A DNA stretch of 61,378 bases from Gemmatimonadota bacterium (lineage in GTDB: Bacteria; Gemmatimonadota; Gemmatimonadetes; Longimicrobiales; Gaopeijiaceae): positions 1-61,378 of the forward strand of contig JAJEBW010000019.1 of NCBI GenBank assembly GCA_022822325.1, read 5' to 3'. The position numbers and the translations under genes are program-made. The notes beneath the pieces are model-generated. The model saw only the letters and a program-made list of their open reading frames with translations, was not told the origin of the DNA and searched no databases. This document shows, piece after piece, positions 18,263 to 25,830 of the stretch. Positions within the stretch are counted from its first letter, which is position 1, and each line of letters starts with the position of its first letter.

Positions 18263-18295
18263 CGGTTGGGCTCCGAAGTGGGACGCGGCGGAGCT

Positions 18296-19933
18296 TCAGT
18301 ACCACCGGCGGCGGTCCGATTCCACCGTCCAGAGAATGTAGTCGCGCAGGCGGCATGCGGTTCCATGGTCGATGTACGGCACCGCGACCCCGTCCGACGC
18401 GAGCCGGATCTCCAGGGTGGCCAGTCGCTTGCGCCGTTGCAGGGGCGACTGTTTCACCCTCACGCTCTGCACCTTGCGGAAGAGGAAGGCGTCGACCCGG
18501 TACCCGAGCAGGCCGCGGCGGGCGGCCAATCCATCGCGGGCGCGGAGGACGGCGCGGCGCCGCCAGAGCTGCCAGGCGATCAGGACCGAGACGAGGAGCC
18601 AGGCGAGGTACCAGGGCCAGAGCAGACGGCCCAACGCGAGGAGCATGGCCGGGGCGATGAGGAGGTCGGAGGGGAGGGCTCTGCCGTCGAAGTTGTGTCC
18701 GATGAACAGAACGATCATCTCCATCAGAACGAAAAAGCCGACAAGAAAGGCGGCGAACTGAAGCGGAAACAGCGCGATCCTCAGCGTGTTCGCCCGAATG
18801 TACCAGGGCGAAACCCGGACGAAGCGGGGATCGGCCGGAAGCAGCGACAGCTCCGCGGCCTCGTCGCCGAAGACCTCGCGCCGCACCGATTCGGCGACGG
18901 ACGCCTCCAGGAGCGGAACCTGAAGATTTTCGGTCAGGCGCTTCTCCGAGGAAGCCGCACTGTCGCCGGTGTCGGTTTTGCCGGCGGGGAAGACCGAAAG
19001 GCGAAAACGACGGAACCAGCGCATGACGAGGTTCTGCGCGAGGACAAGGTGCTGCACCCGGGCGACCTCGACCACGACCTCCCTTTGCGTGAGGAGGCCG
19101 CCGCGCGAGCGCAGCGCCGTTCCCTTGCGCCAGAGGGTGAAATCGTGGTAGCGGAGGAAGGCGCCGGCGAGGGCCGCCACGGTGAGAACGATCGCGAGGA
19201 GGAACGCGAGTCCGATTGCGAGGGCGACGAGAATCTGGATGCTGTGGCTCGCGAGCATCGATTCGGCGCTGTCCGCGATCCCCTCCCACCATGATTCGCG
19301 GGTCACGCCGGCGAGCGCGCCGATGACCAGGAAGACGCGGTAGTCCGCCAGCCCGATGCGCACCAGGTCCCCGTTGCCGAGCCGGAGCAGGGTGCGTGGG
19401 GCGGAGGCCGCGGGGGAAGGGGGGGTGGGTGCGGCGCGATCCGGTTGGGCGCGGCGGCCCCTCTCGACCCGTCCGCGCAGCCAGTCCGCCAACTCGCCGC
19501 TGACCGTGGGCAACCGTCCCTCGGTCCTGGAGCTGCCGGAGGTGTCGATTCGCACCGTGACGAGCCCGAGCAGGCGGTCCACCAGCGAACGCTCGACATT
19601 GATTGCCTGAACGCGGTCGAAGGGCAGGTCCAGCGCGGTTCGCCTGACGAATCCCTGCCGGATCAGGATACGGTCCTCTTCGAGCCGAAAGCGGAAGAAC
19701 CAGTAGCGGCCCAGCGCCAGGGCCCCGATTCCCGCCAGAACCAGGAGGACCGCCAGCGCCCTCGACGACCCGCTCGAGAGAAAATCGAAACGGGAGAGGA
19801 AGGCGATCATCCCGAAGGAGGTCACCAGGTTGAAGGCGTTCCCGACGATCGACCGGATCGTGGAGGCAAAGAAGAAGACGACGGCGAAGGGCGAGGCCCG
19901 CCTCCAGTTGCCGAGTTCAGGAGGGGTCGTCAC
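18296..19933 (-). CDS. Multi-PH-domain membrane protein (YdbT-like)
   Basis: The product is 545 aa starting from a GTG at 19933 that overlaps the 3' end of the upstream gene by 17 bases, which suggests translational coupling. Three bacterial PH (bPH2) domains are separated by pairs of membrane helices. The domains are recognisable by RILIRQGFVRRTALDLPFDR and VQAINVERS, by LRSRGGLLTQREVVVEVARV, and by LAARRGLLGYRVDAF with KVQSVRVKQSPLQRR. Length matches B. subtilis YdbT (about 490 aa) plus a linker. YdbS/YdbT pairs are membrane proteins linked to tolerance of antimicrobial peptides or bacteriocins in Bacillus; a role here is by analogy only. A frame running further upstream to 20428 belongs to the antisense-like overlap with the next gene and is not used. 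Confidence 0.85.
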   Translation of the reverse strand: MTTPPELGNWRRASPFAVVFFFASTIRSIVGNAFNLVTSFGMIAFLSRFDFLSSGSSRALAVLLVLAGIGALALGRYWFFRFRLEEDRILIRQGFVRRTALDLPFDRVQAINVERSLVDRLLGLVTVRIDTSGSSRTEGRLPTVSGELADWLRGRVERGRRAQPDRAAPTPPSPAASAPRTLLRLGNGDLVRIGLADYRVFLVIGALAGVTRESWWEGIADSAESMLASHSIQILVALAIGLAFLLAIVLTVAALAGAFLRYHDFTLWRKGTALRSRGGLLTQREVVVEVARVQHLVLAQNLVMRWFRRFRLSVFPAGKTDTGDSAASSEKRLTENLQVPLLEASVAESVRREVFGDEAAELSLLPADPRFVRVSPWYIRANTLRIALFPLQFAAFLVGFFVLMEMIVLFIGHNFDGRALPSDLLIAPAMLLALGRLLWPWYLAWLLVSVLIAWQLWRRRAVLRARDGLAARRGLLGYRVDAFLFRKVQSVRVKQSPLQRRKRLATLEIRLASDGVAVPYIDHGTACRLRDYILWTVESDRRRWY

Positions 19934-20582
19934 CGGCCGGGTCCGTGGCTTCGGTTTCCATTGTCGCGCCGGGTTCCGCCGGGGCCGCGGCCGCTTCGTC
20001 GTTCGGAGCCTCGTCCGGGGCCTCGTCCTCGATGCGCGCCGAGATGTAGGCCCGCAGCCGCCCGGCCATCGCTTCCCCCAGCCCCGGAATCTCCTGCCCG
20101 CCGCCACCGGCCGGAAAGACCGAAAGGCTGGCCAGAGCGAAGCGCCGGTCCAGAGGCGTGCTGTCGATCTGCGTATGCTGCACGCGGTTGAAGGGCACCG
20201 CCCACGCCGAACGCCAGAAGACGCCCGACCGGTAGAGGATGTCCTTCTCGCGCATGGCATACCCCCGCCTCGGCACCGCAACGATCGGCCAGAGGAGCGC
20301 CCGCACCGAGAGAAGGGCGTAGATCGTCCATGCGGCGGGGAAGAGCCAGGGCACGATTCGCAGCAATGCCGCCGCGCCCGAATTTGCGGCGACGAGGTGG
20401 GCCGCCGCCCCGATCGCCCCGAAGACAAGTGTCCGAATCAGCGCGCCCGCCTGCAGCCGCCGAACGAAGCGCGGATCGAGGGATTGCCAGTCGACGCTCT
20501 CCGCCGCGGGCAGCGAATCCGGCGCGATCTCGGGGTTGGCGAAGTCGCGAGTCACCGTTTCCTGTCGATGATTTCCGCCCAT
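19917..20582 (-). CDS. PH-domain membrane protein (YdbS-like)
   Basis: The product is 221 aa. Two closely spaced membrane helices (about residues 50-95) are followed by one bPH2 domain: YAMREKDILYRSGVFWRSAW, VPFNRVQHTQIDSTPLDRRF, then LSVFPAGG and IPGLGEAMAGRL. The acidic C-terminal tail is Glu/Ala/Pro-rich. The ATG at 20582 has GGGAGG about 8 bases upstream, better than the TTG at 20588. It is the first gene of the pair; its stop overlaps the GTG of the three-PH-domain protein, the standard YdbS-YdbT arrangement. Confidence 0.87.
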   Translation of the reverse strand: MGGNHRQETVTRDFANPEIAPDSLPAAESVDWQSLDPRFVRRLQAGALIRTLVFGAIGAAAHLVAANSGAAALLRIVPWLFPAAWTIYALLSVRALLWPIVAVPRRGYAMREKDILYRSGVFWRSAWAVPFNRVQHTQIDSTPLDRRFALASLSVFPAGGGGQEIPGLGEAMAGRLRAYISARIEDEAPDEAPNDEAAAAPAEPGATMETEATDPAGDDPS

Positions 20583-20768
20583 GGTCAATGCCTCCCGCCC
20601 ATGGTCGATCTCTCCGGCCGCGGATCAACCGGTGCGCGGCGGCTGCGGCCTGGACGCTGCGCCCGCCGAATCCGCCGGGTTGGAAGCGATCAACATAGCC
20701 GGTTCGCCCTTGCCGCCCAACCCCGCAGCGCCGCAGTATTCCCAATCGCCCCCAAACCGGAGGATCAC

Positions 20769-22703
20769 ATGCGCGCGCCGTACACAACCATCCGCTCCGC
20801 CAGGAACCTCGCCGCCGGGTGCCTTGCGTTGGCAGCCCGTGGACAAACACCGAGCGGCATTCGAGCGGCGATGCATCCACGCTGGACCTCTGCGCTCTGC
20901 GTTGCACCCTGCCCCAATAGCTGGGCTATTCGGGCTGCGGCGCGCCTTGCCGACACGGCGCCTCGCCGCTCCATAAGCACACCCGGCATTATCCACGGGC
21001 TGCTGGCCCTCGCCGCCTGCCAGTCCCCATCCGGCGACCCCGCCACCGGCGACGCCGACGCGGCCCGGCTGCGCATCAAGGTCACCTACCCCGCCGAGCT
21101 CGACGAGGGTCCGCTCACCGGTCGTCTCTTCGTCGTCTTCGCGCCCTCCAGCGACCCGGAGCCGCGCATTGCGGGATACAATTCGGCCCGGCAGCGCAAT
21201 GGCGAGGTTCCCATCTTCAGCGCCGACGTGGAGGGGGCGGCGCCGGGCGAGGCCATGGTCATCGACGCGCGCGCCGACGGGTACCCCCACCGCAGACTGG
21301 GCGGCCTTGCCGAGGGCGAATACTGGGTGCAGGCGATTCTTCATCGGTACACGCGGTTCGAGCGCGCCGACGGTCGCACGGTCTGGGCGCCGCAGGACCA
21401 GTGGGAGGGGCAGCGCTGGGCCTTCTCGCCGGGCAACTACCACTCCGAGCCGCGCCGGGTGCGAATCGATCCCTCGGCGGAGGAGACGGTGAGCTTCGCG
21501 CTCAGCGGCGAAATTCCGCCAGTCGAAATTCCGCCGGACACCGAATGGGTGAAGCGGGTGAAGATCCGGAGCGAGATTCTGAGCGAATGGTGGGGCCAGC
21601 CGATGCATCTCGGCGCGGTCGTGCTCCTGCCGCGCGGCTACGACGACAATCCCGGGATGCGCTATCCCCTCGTGATCGAGGAAGGACACTTCACCCTGGA
21701 CCCCGCCTTCGGCTTCACCACCGAAGCGCCCGCGGAGGGGGCCGCGCTCTTCTCGCAGATGCGGCGCGAGGCGGGAGGAATGCGCGAGACCGGCTACGAG
21801 TTCGCGCAGGCGTGGATGGGCGAGGACTTTCCACGGGTGATCGCGGTCACATTGCAGCATCCCACACCCTTCTTCGACGACTCCTATGGTCTCAATTCGG
21901 CCAACAACGGACCCTACGGCGATGCAATCCACCAGGAGCTGATTCCATACATCGAGGCCAACTTCCGGCTGGTCGGGGAACCATGGGCGCGCACCATGAC
22001 CGGCGGTTCCACAGGCGGCTGGATTTCGCTGGCCAAGATGCTGCACTACCCGACCTACTACGCCGGAACCTGGACCTACTATCCCGATCCGATCGACTTT
22101 CGGCGCTATCAACTGGTCAACATCTACGAGGACGACAACGCATTCATCGTGCCGGGTTCGGCGCCGGGCGCGCCCGAACGGATGTTCCAGCGGACGGTCG
22201 AGGGACAGCCGGTGGGAAGCAATCGCCAGATCAGCCAGCTCGAGGTTGCGCAGGGGTCGAGGGGAAGGGGAGCGGGTCAGCTCGACGCCTGGCACGCCGC
22301 CTACGGGCCGACCGACGAGGACGGCTATCCGAAGCGGCTGTGGGATCTGGACACGGGCGAAATCGACCGCGAGGTGGCGCACTACATGCGCGACAACGGC
22401 TACGACCTGCGTCACTATGCGGAAGAGAACTGGTCGCGAATCGGTCCCGATCTGGTGGGGAAGATTCGCATATACAACCCCGAGATGGACCACTTCTATC
22501 TTCCCTATGCGGTATACCTGATGGAGGAGTTCCTGGAGAGCACAACCGACCCGCACTACGGCGGCGAGTTCATTCACGGCGCCCCGATGAAGGGACATGG
22601 CTGGTCGCCCTTTACCAACGCCGAGCTTGTGCGCAGGATGGCGGCGCACATGGCCGAGAATGCGCCCGGGGGTGCGGAGACGGGGTGGATGGGAGGCTGG
22701 TAG
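20769..22703 (+). CDS. Lipoprotein esterase-like alpha/beta hydrolase with inserted leader
   Basis: The product is 644 aa from the ATG at 20769, which has GGAGG 6 bases upstream. An N-terminal beta-sandwich (RLRIKVTYPAELDEGPLTGR and onward) is followed by an esterase domain of the enterochelin-esterase/putative-esterase type: PRGYDDNPGMRYPLVIEEGH, then a nucleophile-elbow-like TMTGGSTGGWIS (Ser in GGSTGG) and a late histidine in HGAPMKGHGW. The substrate is unknown. The leader is abnormal: the first 25 residues resemble a signal sequence, but the LLALAAC lipobox lies about 80 residues in. The intervening segment is translated from a 172-bp inverted-repeat-bounded insertion. An in-frame ATG at 20871 would give a shorter leader. 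It may still be exported if either signal works. Confidence 0.8.
   Translation: MRAPYTTIRSARNLAAGCLALAARGQTPSGIRAAMHPRWTSALCVAPCPNSWAIRAAARLADTAPRRSISTPGIIHGLLALAACQSPSGDPATGDADAARLRIKVTYPAELDEGPLTGRLFVVFAPSSDPEPRIAGYNSARQRNGEVPIFSADVEGAAPGEAMVIDARADGYPHRRLGGLAEGEYWVQAILHRYTRFERADGRTVWAPQDQWEGQRWAFSPGNYHSEPRRVRIDPSAEETVSFALSGEIPPVEIPPDTEWVKRVKIRSEILSEWWGQPMHLGAVVLLPRGYDDNPGMRYPLVIEEGHFTLDPAFGFTTEAPAEGAALFSQMRREAGGMRETGYEFAQAWMGEDFPRVIAVTLQHPTPFFDDSYGLNSANNGPYGDAIHQELIPYIEANFRLVGEPWARTMTGGSTGGWISLAKMLHYPTYYAGTWTYYPDPIDFRRYQLVNIYEDDNAFIVPGSAPGAPERMFQRTVEGQPVGSNRQISQLEVAQGSRGRGAGQLDAWHAAYGPTDEDGYPKRLWDLDTGEIDREVAHYMRDNGYDLRHYAEENWSRIGPDLVGKIRIYNPEMDHFYLPYAVYLMEEFLESTTDPHYGGEFIHGAPMKGHGWSPFTNAELVRRMAAHMAENAPGGAETGWMGGW
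20832..21003. mobile_element. 172-bp inverted-repeat-bounded insertion (MITE/REP-like)
   Basis: GCAGCCCGTGGA (20832-20843) and TCCACGGGCTGC (20992-21003) are perfect 12-bp inverted ends. Inside, CCCCAATAGCTGGGCTATTC (20912-20931) forms a tight hairpin with a 3-base loop. The sequence between the ends interrupts the expected signal peptide of an esterase lipoprotein yet keeps the frame open. There is no obvious target-site duplication and no transposase in the window, so it would be a non-autonomous element. Confidence 0.6.
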
Positions 22704-22920
22704 GGGCCATTTCCGGCAGATCGGCCGGGTCGTCCGCGGGATTGGTGGGGCTGGCGGAACGAGTCGCGTCACAACTCCCGGAAGCCGACCGCAGCGACGC
22801 CCGCTCCGAGGGGCAGTTGTCCCCTGCCGCCATGAATGACGAAGCCCGGTGCGCAACGGTCGCCGAGGTCGGTTTGCAGGGAACGGATGCCGCAGCTCTT
22901 GCCGGTGTCAACTGCCGGGT

Positions 22921-23319
22921 TCAGCTTCCGTCCGCGCGCAGCCGGACCGAGTCGGGAAGCGTCGCCGGATCCCGTCCGCCGGGCGCCAGCTTGCGGCTCT
23001 CGATCAGGTAGCGAAGGATGGCCTCGTATTCGGCGGAGGGCAGGCTGCCGGGCGACTCGTGCGGCATCGCGACGCGCAGGTAGCTGTCCAACCGACCGAC
23101 GGTGCCATAGGCGGCCAGGACGCCGGGGGTGAGCGCGGCGCCGATTCCGTTGGGGACGTCGTGACAGTAGCTGCACCGCACGGTGTAGGCCTGCGCGCCA
23201 TCGGCGGCGGGGGCGCCCTGGGTCTCGTCGCTCCCGCCCGAACCGGAGCCGCCGCATGCGCCCGGGGCCAGCGCCGCCGCGACCATGACGGCGAACCGGA
23301 TCGGGGAAGCGGCCTCCAT
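22921..23319 (-). CDS. Lipoprotein c-type cytochrome
   Basis: The product is 132 aa. The lipobox is APGAC (C22). A single heme-binding motif CSYCH lies at 49-53 and the likely axial Met is M85 in RVAMPHE. The size and single-heme fold match class I cytochrome c domains anchored to the periplasmic membrane face. It lies 259 bases downstream of a sulfite-oxidase-family gene on the same strand, so the natural reading is an electron acceptor for that enzyme, as in SorAB or SoxCD-type sulfite dehydrogenases. The intervening bases hold no gene. Confidence 0.88.
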   Translation of the reverse strand: MEAASPIRFAVMVAAALAPGACGGSGSGGSDETQGAPAADGAQAYTVRCSYCHDVPNGIGAALTPGVLAAYGTVGRLDSYLRVAMPHESPGSLPSAEYEAILRYLIESRKLAPGGRDPATLPDSVRLRADGS

Positions 23320-23578
23320 CGCTCACGTTTCCCGGCCGCGCCACCGGACCGGGCCGCGGGACGAGGGTGGCCGAACGACTTTTTGCGAAGCGGGTTGCCG
23401 TCCTGGGCCAGGCCGTCCCGGGCCAGACCATGGCGGTCGGTTCGGAAACGCAACCGTCAATCGCCGCTCCGGGGATTCAGCCCGGCCGACCGGCGAGGAA
23501 TGGAAGCTCGATCGATGGAGCGCGCCGCGATCGCTCATTCCACCTGCCGAGTCCGACCTGCGCTCATCCGGCCTGCGC

Positions 23579-24763
23579 TCATCCCACCTGCACGAGGTGG
23601 GGCAGGGCCGCGTTGAGGAGGTAGCCCTTCTCGTTGTAGGCGCCTTCCAGCGGCTGGAAGTTTCCCGCGGCGTCGGTGGCGCGCGTCTGGACGATGTGGT
23701 CGCCGGGCGCGGCCTCCCACTCGAACTCGAAGCGGACCCATGCGTGCGGCAGGTCCCCCGATGCCCCGATCAGCCGGGCCGCCCCCCACCGCCCCCCATC
23801 CACCCGCCACTCCACCCGCGCCACCGGTCCCCGCGGCGACCACGCGAATCCGCTCAACCGCCGCCGGCCCGGCGCGACCCTCGCCGGATGCGGCAACGCG
23901 AGCGCGCTCTTCACCACCCCGGTCGAGATGGGGGCGCCATCGGCCGGAGCGTACCGGTCGGCGGGCCATTCGTCGCCCACCAGGACATACGAGCTCGTGT
24001 TCGCGCGCACCCACACCCGGCTCGTCGCAATCTCGATGCGTCCCACCCACTTCACGCTGGACGAACCCACCCAACCCGGCGCCACCGCGCGCACGGGGAA
24101 GCCGTGATCCGGGGGCAGCGGCGCCCCGTTCATCGTCAGCGCGAGGATCGTGGCCGGATCGAGGGCCTTCGCCACCGGCATCGGACGCGCCCACTCGGCA
24201 TCGTCCAGCCCGATCACATTCACATCGACCGCATCGTCGCGCACCCCCGCGAGCGCCAGCGCATCGGCCAGACTCGGCCCGCTCCACTCCGCGCACCCGA
24301 TCGCCCCCGTTCCCCACTGGCTCCCCGAGGCGGTTCTCCCGGTCACCCGCTGAAAGAAGCCGCGCCAGTTGCCCGCGCACTCGATGTAGGCGATCAGCGT
24401 CTGGCGGGGCAGCGCGCGCAGATCGTCAAGGGTCAGCTCGACCTCGCGTTCGGCGCCCGGTCCGCCCACCGTCAGCCGGTAGGCCGCCGGATCGATCCGG
24501 GGCGTGGGCGCGTGGTTGCGGACGAAAAAAAGCTCGTTCGGGGTCAGCCACCCGCCCAGATCCTCGAGCCGCGTCTCCAGATTGGTGCCATGCCGGATGA
24601 AGGGCGCGGGATCCTTGACCCAGATCGGGGGTTGAGATTGGGTTGACTCGCCGCCCGTCTCGCCGCCATCCGCATCCCCGGCATCATTTGCCGCACCCTG
24701 GGGACCGCAGGCCGCCGCGCCCGCTCCCGCCGCCATCAGCGCCAGCGCCTCTCGTCGGTTCAT
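23579..24763 (-). CDS. Molybdopterin oxidoreductase, sulfite oxidase/SoxC-like
   Basis: The product is 394 aa. The N-terminal MNRREALALMAAGAGAAAC is a twin-Arg-like or lipoprotein leader with Cys at 19. The molybdopterin domain contains LTPNELFFVRNHAPTPRIDP, the Mo-ligating cysteine C129 in AYIECAGNWR, and RAVAPGWVGSSSVKWVGRIE. The C-terminal Mo-co dimerisation domain follows (FAWSPRGPVARVEWRVDGG). These are diagnostic for sulfite oxidase-family enzymes, which oxidise sulfite to sulfate in the periplasm and pass electrons to cytochrome c; the next gene encodes one. The ATG at 24763 has a GGAG-type Shine-Dalgarno sequence. Use as a methionine-sulfoxide reductase (MsrP) is less likely because of the dimerisation domain and cytochrome partner. 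Confidence 0.9.
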   Translation of the reverse strand: MNRREALALMAAGAGAAACGPQGAANDAGDADGGETGGESTQSQPPIWVKDPAPFIRHGTNLETRLEDLGGWLTPNELFFVRNHAPTPRIDPAAYRLTVGGPGAEREVELTLDDLRALPRQTLIAYIECAGNWRGFFQRVTGRTASGSQWGTGAIGCAEWSGPSLADALALAGVRDDAVDVNVIGLDDAEWARPMPVAKALDPATILALTMNGAPLPPDHGFPVRAVAPGWVGSSSVKWVGRIEIATSRVWVRANTSSYVLVGDEWPADRYAPADGAPISTGVVKSALALPHPARVAPGRRRLSGFAWSPRGPVARVEWRVDGGRWGAARLIGASGDLPHAWVRFEFEWEAAPGDHIVQTRATDAAGNFQPLEGAYNEKGYLLNAALPHLVQVG

Positions 24764-24855
24764 TGGTCGCTCCGGTGAGTGGAGGTGCGATCTGGTTCGT
24801 TTTTCGAGCCCGTAGCTGTGGGGGCCGCCTCCGGAAAACGCTCCTGCGGAGTCTG

Positions 24856-24918
24856 GGGGTTGCGCGCGCACCTTGCAACACCCGGCCGCCGCCCCGGCCG
24901 GCCCGCGCAGGGGCCGGA
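24856..24918 (-). repeat. Dispersed 62-bp intergenic element, copy 1
   Basis: On the minus strand it reads TCCGGCCCCTGCGCGGGCCG followed by GCC (24918-24896), a spacer, then GCGCGCGCAACCCC (24869-24856). The same two blocks in the same order and spacing occur at 33993-34054 and 54297-54359. This copy lies in the divergent promoter region between the sulfite oxidase gene and the next plus-strand gene. GGCCC/GGGCC can form a hairpin. Confidence 0.85.
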
Positions 24919-25091
24919 AGCAGCGCACCGGCGCACCGGTGCCCGGGATGGGACCCCAAGGCTGCGCCGCGAGGGCCATCGCGGCCGTCCCAACCAGCAC
25001 TGGCCCCGCCCGCCCCGCCGCCGCATCTTGGACAGGGAAGAGAACTGCGCCCGGACACCGGTACCGGGCCCGCGCCCCAGGGAGGTGCCCC

Positions 25092-25784
25092 ATGACTCTC
25101 CGTTTCTTGCCGCCGACGCCCCGCACGGAATCGCTCGCGGCCACGACCCGCACCCCGGCCGCAGGGCGCAGCCGCCGTCCCGGGGTTGCCATCGCCGCCC
25201 TCATCCCCCTCCTCATTCCCCTGGCCATGCCCGGCCACGCCGAGGGCCAGCGCACGCGCCAGTACGCGTCCATCGACTCGCTGCGGCATATCCAGTCGGT
25301 CGAGCCGCGCATGGGGCCGCCCGGCACCGCGGTCGAGATCTACACCGAGAACCTGCCGCCGCAGGCCCGGATTCATGTCGGCGTCGGCGCGATGCGGGCG
25401 GGATTCGAGGCGCTCGCCGAGGGGACGCAGCAGATCTGGGGCGAGGTGTCGGCGACGGTGACGGTGCCGGACTACGCCAATCGCGAGCGGCCGCTGGTCT
25501 TCATCCTCTTCAATGGGATCTTCAGTCCGATCGGGATATCCGACCCCTTTCATGTGACCGACGAAGAGGGCATGGTGCAGCGGACCGGACGGATCACCGA
25601 CGAGGGGCTGGAATGCCTGACGATGCGAGACAACGACCAATACCTGTATGTGTTGAGCGGCGATCTCGGGGGGTTGGCGCCGGGAGACGAGGTGGTCGTC
25701 GAGGGGACGATCGGGCTTTCCGGGGCTTGCGGAGACGTCGATTCGATTGAAGTTGTGGATTGGCGGCGGGCGCAAAACCGTTGA
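25092..25784 (+). CDS. Secreted IPT/TIG-like domain protein
   Basis: The product is 230 aa. GGAGG lies 6 bases before the ATG at 25092. A long basic N-region leads to a hydrophobic core (VAIAALIPLLIPLAMPGHAE) and probable signal cleavage. Residues about 70-150 look like an IPT/TIG immunoglobulin-like fold: VEPRMGPPGTAVEIYTENLP through TVPDYANRERPLVFIL. The C-terminal part (CLTMRDNDQYLYVLSGDLGG, then LAPGDEVVVEGTI) resembles small OB-like domains of secreted proteins such as DUF5818. No catalytic residues are evident. It is followed 46 bases later by the serine hydrolase lipoprotein. Confidence 0.75.
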   Translation: MTLRFLPPTPRTESLAATTRTPAAGRSRRPGVAIAALIPLLIPLAMPGHAEGQRTRQYASIDSLRHIQSVEPRMGPPGTAVEIYTENLPPQARIHVGVGAMRAGFEALAEGTQQIWGEVSATVTVPDYANRERPLVFILFNGIFSPIGISDPFHVTDEEGMVQRTGRITDEGLECLTMRDNDQYLYVLSGDLGGLAPGDEVVVEGTIGLSGACGDVDSIEVVDWRRAQNR

Positions 25785-25830
25785 CTGCAAAACAAGGACG
25801 ATTCCCGTCATGACGAAGGAAGGAACCCCG

